Shown: positions 6,365-8,263 of the stretch, piece by piece | Layout of the letters: every line of letters begins with the position of its first letter | Position numbering within the stretch: position 1 is the stretch's first letter | From: Oscillospiraceae bacterium | GTDB taxonomy: Bacteria > Bacillota_A > Clostridia > Oscillospirales > Oscillospiraceae | NCBI GenBank assembly: GCA_017455225.1 | Contig: JAFTBL010000051.1 | Span: 1 to 8,263, forward strand | Direction of reading: 5' to 3' | DNA length: 8,263 bases | Made by a program: the position numbers and the translations under genes | The notes under the pieces: model-generated | Database searches by the model: none | What the model was told of the DNA's origin: nothing | The model's input: the letters and a program-made list of their open reading frames with translations, nothing else

Positions 6365-7255
6365 TCAGCCCCGCACCTCCGTGTCGGTGATGTGCTCGTA
6401 GTACTTGAGGATGGCGCTGTGATCGTCGCTGCCGCAATCGTGATTGTGGAGCCATTGCAGCATCTCCTGCACCGCTGAGGTCAGAAGCATAGGCGTGCCC
6501 ACGCCGTGGCCGGTGTCCAGCGCGTTGTTCAGGTCTTTGATATGCAGGTCGATGCGAAAGCCCGGTTTAAAGTTGCCGTCCAGCATCATGGGCACCTTGG
6601 CCTCCATCACCGCGGAGCCGGCCAGACCGCCCCGGATCGCCTCAAAGACCTTTTGGGGATCCACACCCGCCATGGCGGCCAGAGAATAGGCCTCGGAGCA
6701 GGCGGCGATGTTCACCGCCACGATGATCTGGTTTGCCAGCTTCACCGTGTTGCCGGCGCCGTTCACCTCGCCGCAATGCACTACGGAGGCGCCCATCACG
6801 CTCAGCAAGTCGTAATACTTGTCAAAGAGTGACTTGGGGCCGCCGCACATGACGGACAGCGTGCCGTCCACCGCCTTGGGCTCGCCGCCGGAAACGGGGG
6901 CGTCCATCATGCGGATGCCCCGCTGGGCACACCTTTCGGCAATGTCCCTGGACTCCAGCGGGGCAATGGAGCTCATGTCGATGAGATCCAGCCCCGCCCC
7001 GGCGCCCTCGGCGATGCCGTCCTTGCCGAACACGGCGTCGCGGACGTGGGGGGAGTTGGGTACCATGGTGATCACCACGTCGCTCCTGGACGCCACGTCG
7101 GCGCCGCTCTCGCCGCGGATCGCGCCGGCGGCAACCACCTCGTCCAGCGCCGCCTTGTTGTGGGGGGTAAAGGCCGTCACGTGATATCCCGCTTTCAGCA
7201 AGTTTTTGCACATGGGCTTTCCCATAATGCCCAAGCCTACGAAGCCTACCTTCAT
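6365..7255 (-). CDS. garR: 2-hydroxy-3-oxopropionate reductase (GarR-like)
   Basis: A 296-residue beta-hydroxyacid dehydrogenase, the length of E. coli GarR, which reduces tartronate semialdehyde to D-glycerate. Features in order: Rossmann motif GFVGLGIMGKPM (residues 4-15), ITMVPNSPHV (62-71), IDMSSIAPLESRDI (92-105), the substrate-binding signature DAPVSGGEPKAVDGTLSVM (118-136), catalytic Lys172 in GNTVKLANQ with Asn176, and PGFRIDLHIKDLNNALDTGH (231-250) with Lys240. These are nearly word-for-word GarR motifs, separating it from 3-hydroxyisobutyrate dehydrogenases. The loop after the second strand is AFTPHN instead of the Asn-Arg or Asp-Arg-Asn type usual there, so cofactor preference may differ. 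AGGAGG (7264-7269) lies 8 bases before the ATG. It heads the run with the SGNH and hydroxyacyl-CoA-dehydrogenase-like genes. D-glycerate made here would normally enter glycolysis through glycerate kinase, which is not in the window. Confidence 0.9.
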   Translation of the reverse strand: MKVGFVGLGIMGKPMCKNLLKAGYHVTAFTPHNKAALDEVVAAGAIRGESGADVASRSDVVITMVPNSPHVRDAVFGKDGIAEGAGAGLDLIDMSSIAPLESRDIAERCAQRGIRMMDAPVSGGEPKAVDGTLSVMCGGPKSLFDKYYDLLSVMGASVVHCGEVNGAGNTVKLANQIIVAVNIAACSEAYSLAAMAGVDPQKVFEAIRGGLAGSAVMEAKVPMMLDGNFKPGFRIDLHIKDLNNALDTGHGVGTPMLLTSAVQEMLQWLHNHDCGSDDHSAILKYYEHITDTEVRG

Positions 7256-7328
7256 GTCGTGTTCCTCCTGTCGTTATGTGATCAAAACCAATACCGTTTC
7301 CTTAACCTTTCATGACAGGCGCGCAAAG

Positions 7329-7712
7329 CTAACGCGCGTCATCGCCCATAACAAACTCCGTGTTTTCCGGAAAATGAAAATAGCCGTTATCCCCGATATC
7401 GATCAGGATGAGTGTCTTGGGATCCTTGATTTTAAAAACATAGGTCGTGCTTTGTGATACGGCGGTCATCTTGCCCGCCCCGACCGTAAACGAGCCGGTC
7501 TCCGCATAGGAGACAGCGATCCCCAGTCCCATGACGAAGCTTTGATCGTCGGCATTCAAATAGAGATACGGCGTCGCGGTTTCTTCATAATCGCCAACGG
7601 CATAATACGTCCCGGAGGACAGGGCGTCGTCCGGATGATCTGCCCCGCAGCCGGGCAGCGCCAGCACGACCGCAAGGCATACCGCAGCCGCGATCAGCAC
7701 AACGCGTTTCAT
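7329..7712 (-). CDS. small predicted lipoprotein, family not recognised
   Basis: A 127-residue protein with a textbook lipoprotein signal: MKR, a hydrophobic stretch of about 15 residues, then LALPGC with lipidated Cys22, so it should be anchored on the outer face of the cytoplasmic membrane. The mature part of about 105 residues is rich in short beta-type segments (GTYYAVGDY, PYLYLNADDQSFVMG, GSFTVGAGKMTAV, TTYVFKIKD, KTLILIDIGDNGYFHF), suggesting a small beta-barrel or sandwich. I do not recognise the family. The start at 7712 is preferred: AGGAGG (7722-7727) is 9 bases upstream, whereas the in-frame GTG at 7721 would abut it. It has its own promoter with an overlapping palindrome, suggesting control by a specific repressor. 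It is followed after 73 bases by the reductase gene, with no clear terminator between, so cotranscription is possible. Composition is less GC-rich than the neighbours. Confidence 0.75.
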   Translation of the reverse strand: MKRVVLIAAAVCLAVVLALPGCGADHPDDALSSGTYYAVGDYEETATPYLYLNADDQSFVMGLGIAVSYAETGSFTVGAGKMTAVSQSTTYVFKIKDPKTLILIDIGDNGYFHFPENTEFVMGDDAR

Positions 7713-7731
7713 TCCCCTCACCCTCCTTTTT

Positions 7732-7745
7732 TGATAATATTATCA
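7732..7745. promoter_or_regulatory. 14-bp palindrome resembling a Fur-family box
   Basis: TGATAATATTATCA is a perfect inverted repeat covering the -10 region of the lipoprotein promoter. It equals the classical Fur-type half-sites TGATAAT and ATTATCA joined without the usual single central base. Binding here would block RNA polymerase. The regulator is not in the window; a Fur/PerR/Zur-family protein is one candidate, another repressor with AT-rich half-sites is equally possible. Confidence 0.45.
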
Positions 7746-7765
7746 TATCCTCCTTATCTTTTCAA
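7737..7765 (-). promoter_or_regulatory. SigA-type promoter of the lipoprotein gene
   Basis: On the minus strand a -35 TTGAAA (7760-7765) is followed after 17 bases by a -10 TAATAT (7737-7742). The start point would be near 7730, giving a leader of about 18 bases that begins almost at the ribosome site. An overlapping TATGAT a few bases upstream is an alternative -10 with poorer spacing. Confidence 0.55.
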
Positions 7766-7839
7766 CAGAAGAGTAAAACGACAAGAAGCCTCTCCTGTCA
7801 CAGCTGACAAAAGAGACTCCTCTCATGCGGCGCAATGCG

Positions 7840-7860
7840 GGCAAGACTCCTGTTCTTACC
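7840..7860 (-). other. short hairpin downstream of the DeoR-type gene
   Basis: On the minus strand GGTAAGA pairs with TCTTGCC (7 pairs including one G-U) around a 7-base loop ACAGGAG, 10 bases after the regulator stop codon. There is no T-run behind it, so it is at best a weak or Rho-assisted terminator or an RNA-stabilising stem. Confidence 0.25.
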
Positions 7861-7870
7861 TGCGCCCGGC

Positions 7871-8263
7871 TCACTCTCCCGCGGCGATCACCGTCACCCT
7901 GCCGGGGAGCTCCAGCTCCACGAAGGCCATGCGGCCGGCGTTTCGCCGGGAAACCAGCGCCACGCACTCCTTGGCGTAGGCCGCCATGATGCGGACGTTC
8001 TCCGCCTCCCGGGCGTTTGCCATGGTCAGCTTGCCGCCGGGCGTCACACCGTTTGCCTCAAAGATGAACTTGTCCACGCAGTATTTTTCCAGCTGCTGCA
8101 GCATGGCGCCGCCGTGACAGCGGGCGCAGCCCTGCTCCATGTACCCGCCCAGCAGCAGCACGTTGCCTTCCGACTGGGGGTCCAGCGCCATCAGCGCGTC
8201 CACCGAATTGGTCAGGACGTTCAGCTCCAGATCCGTCGGCGCCACCTGCAAAAGCCGCAGCAC
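7871..8263 (-). CDS. DeoR-family regulator, C-terminal sensor domain (partial)
   Basis: The last 131 codons or so of a gene whose beginning lies beyond the right edge of the window. The visible part matches the DeoR-family effector domain, an isomerase-like fold that binds phosphorylated sugars: LNVLTNSVDALMAL, NVLLLGGYMEQG, then KFIFEANGVTPGGKLTMANAREAENVRIMAAYAKECVALV. In typical members these are followed by an Asp-Ser-Ser-Lys-Phe-Gly-type motif; here the position reads SRRNAGRMAF, so the conserved Lys is replaced and effector binding may differ. The N-terminal winged-helix DNA-binding domain cannot be seen. An unusual CARCHGG segment follows the LLLGG strand. The first codon in the window is an internal GTG, not a real start. 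DeoR-type proteins usually repress sugar or hydroxy-acid genes nearby, so the downstream reductase operon is a possible target (inference). Confidence 0.75.
   Translation of the reverse strand: MLRLLQVAPTDLELNVLTNSVDALMALDPQSEGNVLLLGGYMEQGCARCHGGAMLQQLEKYCVDKFIFEANGVTPGGKLTMANAREAENVRIMAAYAKECVALVSRRNAGRMAFVELELPGRVTVIAAGE

Noticed and set aside
6365..6367. Recoding of the reductase TGA as tryptophan or selenocysteine.
   Set aside because: Other genes here (glycosidase, SGNH, regulator) end in TGA at natural C-termini, the reductase already has full family length, and no selenocysteine-type stem-loop or Cys homologue position is evident.
6228..6455. A 75-codon minus-strand frame overlapping the 3' end of the reductase gene.
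   Set aside because: It is in a different frame, Arg/His-rich, overlaps the real reductase end by about 90 bases, and has no ribosome site.
7319..7339. A GCGCG-rich hairpin straddling the lipoprotein stop codon as a terminator.
   Set aside because: The stem is only 5-6 pairs around a 9-base loop and no T-run follows, so I would not call a terminator.
8060..8140. A CxxCH sequence (CARCH) in the DeoR-type protein, the motif used for c-type haem attachment.
   Set aside because: The protein is a cytoplasmic regulator without signal peptide, so haem c attachment is very unlikely; I keep only the weaker idea of metal or redox sensing.
1..8263. CRISPR arrays, tRNA or rRNA genes, insertion sequences, integrase or prophage structural genes.
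   Set aside because: I looked on both strands and found no spaced direct repeats, cloverleaf-type sequences, transposase motifs or terminal inverted repeats.

Overview
The window looks like chromosomal DNA of a GC-rich Clostridia/Firmicutes bacterium, possibly a gut Oscillospiraceae-type organism. The grounds are strong AGGAGG-type ribosome binding sites, SigA-type promoters, short intergenic gaps, and gene families common there (PPC-domain protein, GH78-like glycosidase, GxDLY-type SGNH hydrolase, GarR-like reductase, DeoR-family regulator). The taxonomic call is inference. Most genes are very GC-rich. The first ~780 bases and the ~7,260-7,800 stretch are visibly more AT-rich.

Layout. (1) 3-710, minus: a protein with a HicB-like N-terminus and a DinB-like C-terminus. 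(2) 805-1796, minus: a two-gene operon, a PPC/DUF296 protein followed by a uridine-kinase-like P-loop kinase, joined by a TGATG stop/start overlap. (3) 1797-1934: a compact divergent promoter region with a good SigA promoter on each strand and a perfect 10-bp palindrome over one -35 box. (4) 1935-4052, plus: a GH78-like glycosidase without signal peptide. (5) 4065-4103: a strong hairpin that probably terminates transcription from both sides. (6) 4113-7255, minus: a run of three genes transcribed in the order GarR-like 2-hydroxy-3-oxopropionate reductase, SGNH/GDSL hydrolase, 3-hydroxyacyl-CoA-dehydrogenase-family protein. The reductase TGA is followed by 40 further in-frame open codons. (7) 7329-7712, minus: a small unrecognised lipoprotein with its own promoter, whose -10 is covered by a perfect 14-bp palindrome resembling a Fur-family box. 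(8) 7871 to the window edge, minus: the sensor domain of a DeoR-family regulator whose DNA-binding part lies outside the window.

How the parts may work together (inference): the GH78-like enzyme and the SGNH hydrolase would remove glycosyl and acyl groups from imported plant- or host-derived glycosides inside the cell. The two dehydrogenases would process hydroxy-acid products, with GarR yielding D-glycerate. The DeoR-type protein is a candidate sugar-phosphate sensor. No transporter is visible, so the substrate cannot be named. I saw no tRNA, rRNA, CRISPR array, insertion sequence or prophage structural gene. This is mainly an accessory carbohydrate-metabolism region with a few unusual local signals; I do not see convincing evidence of a wholly new system.
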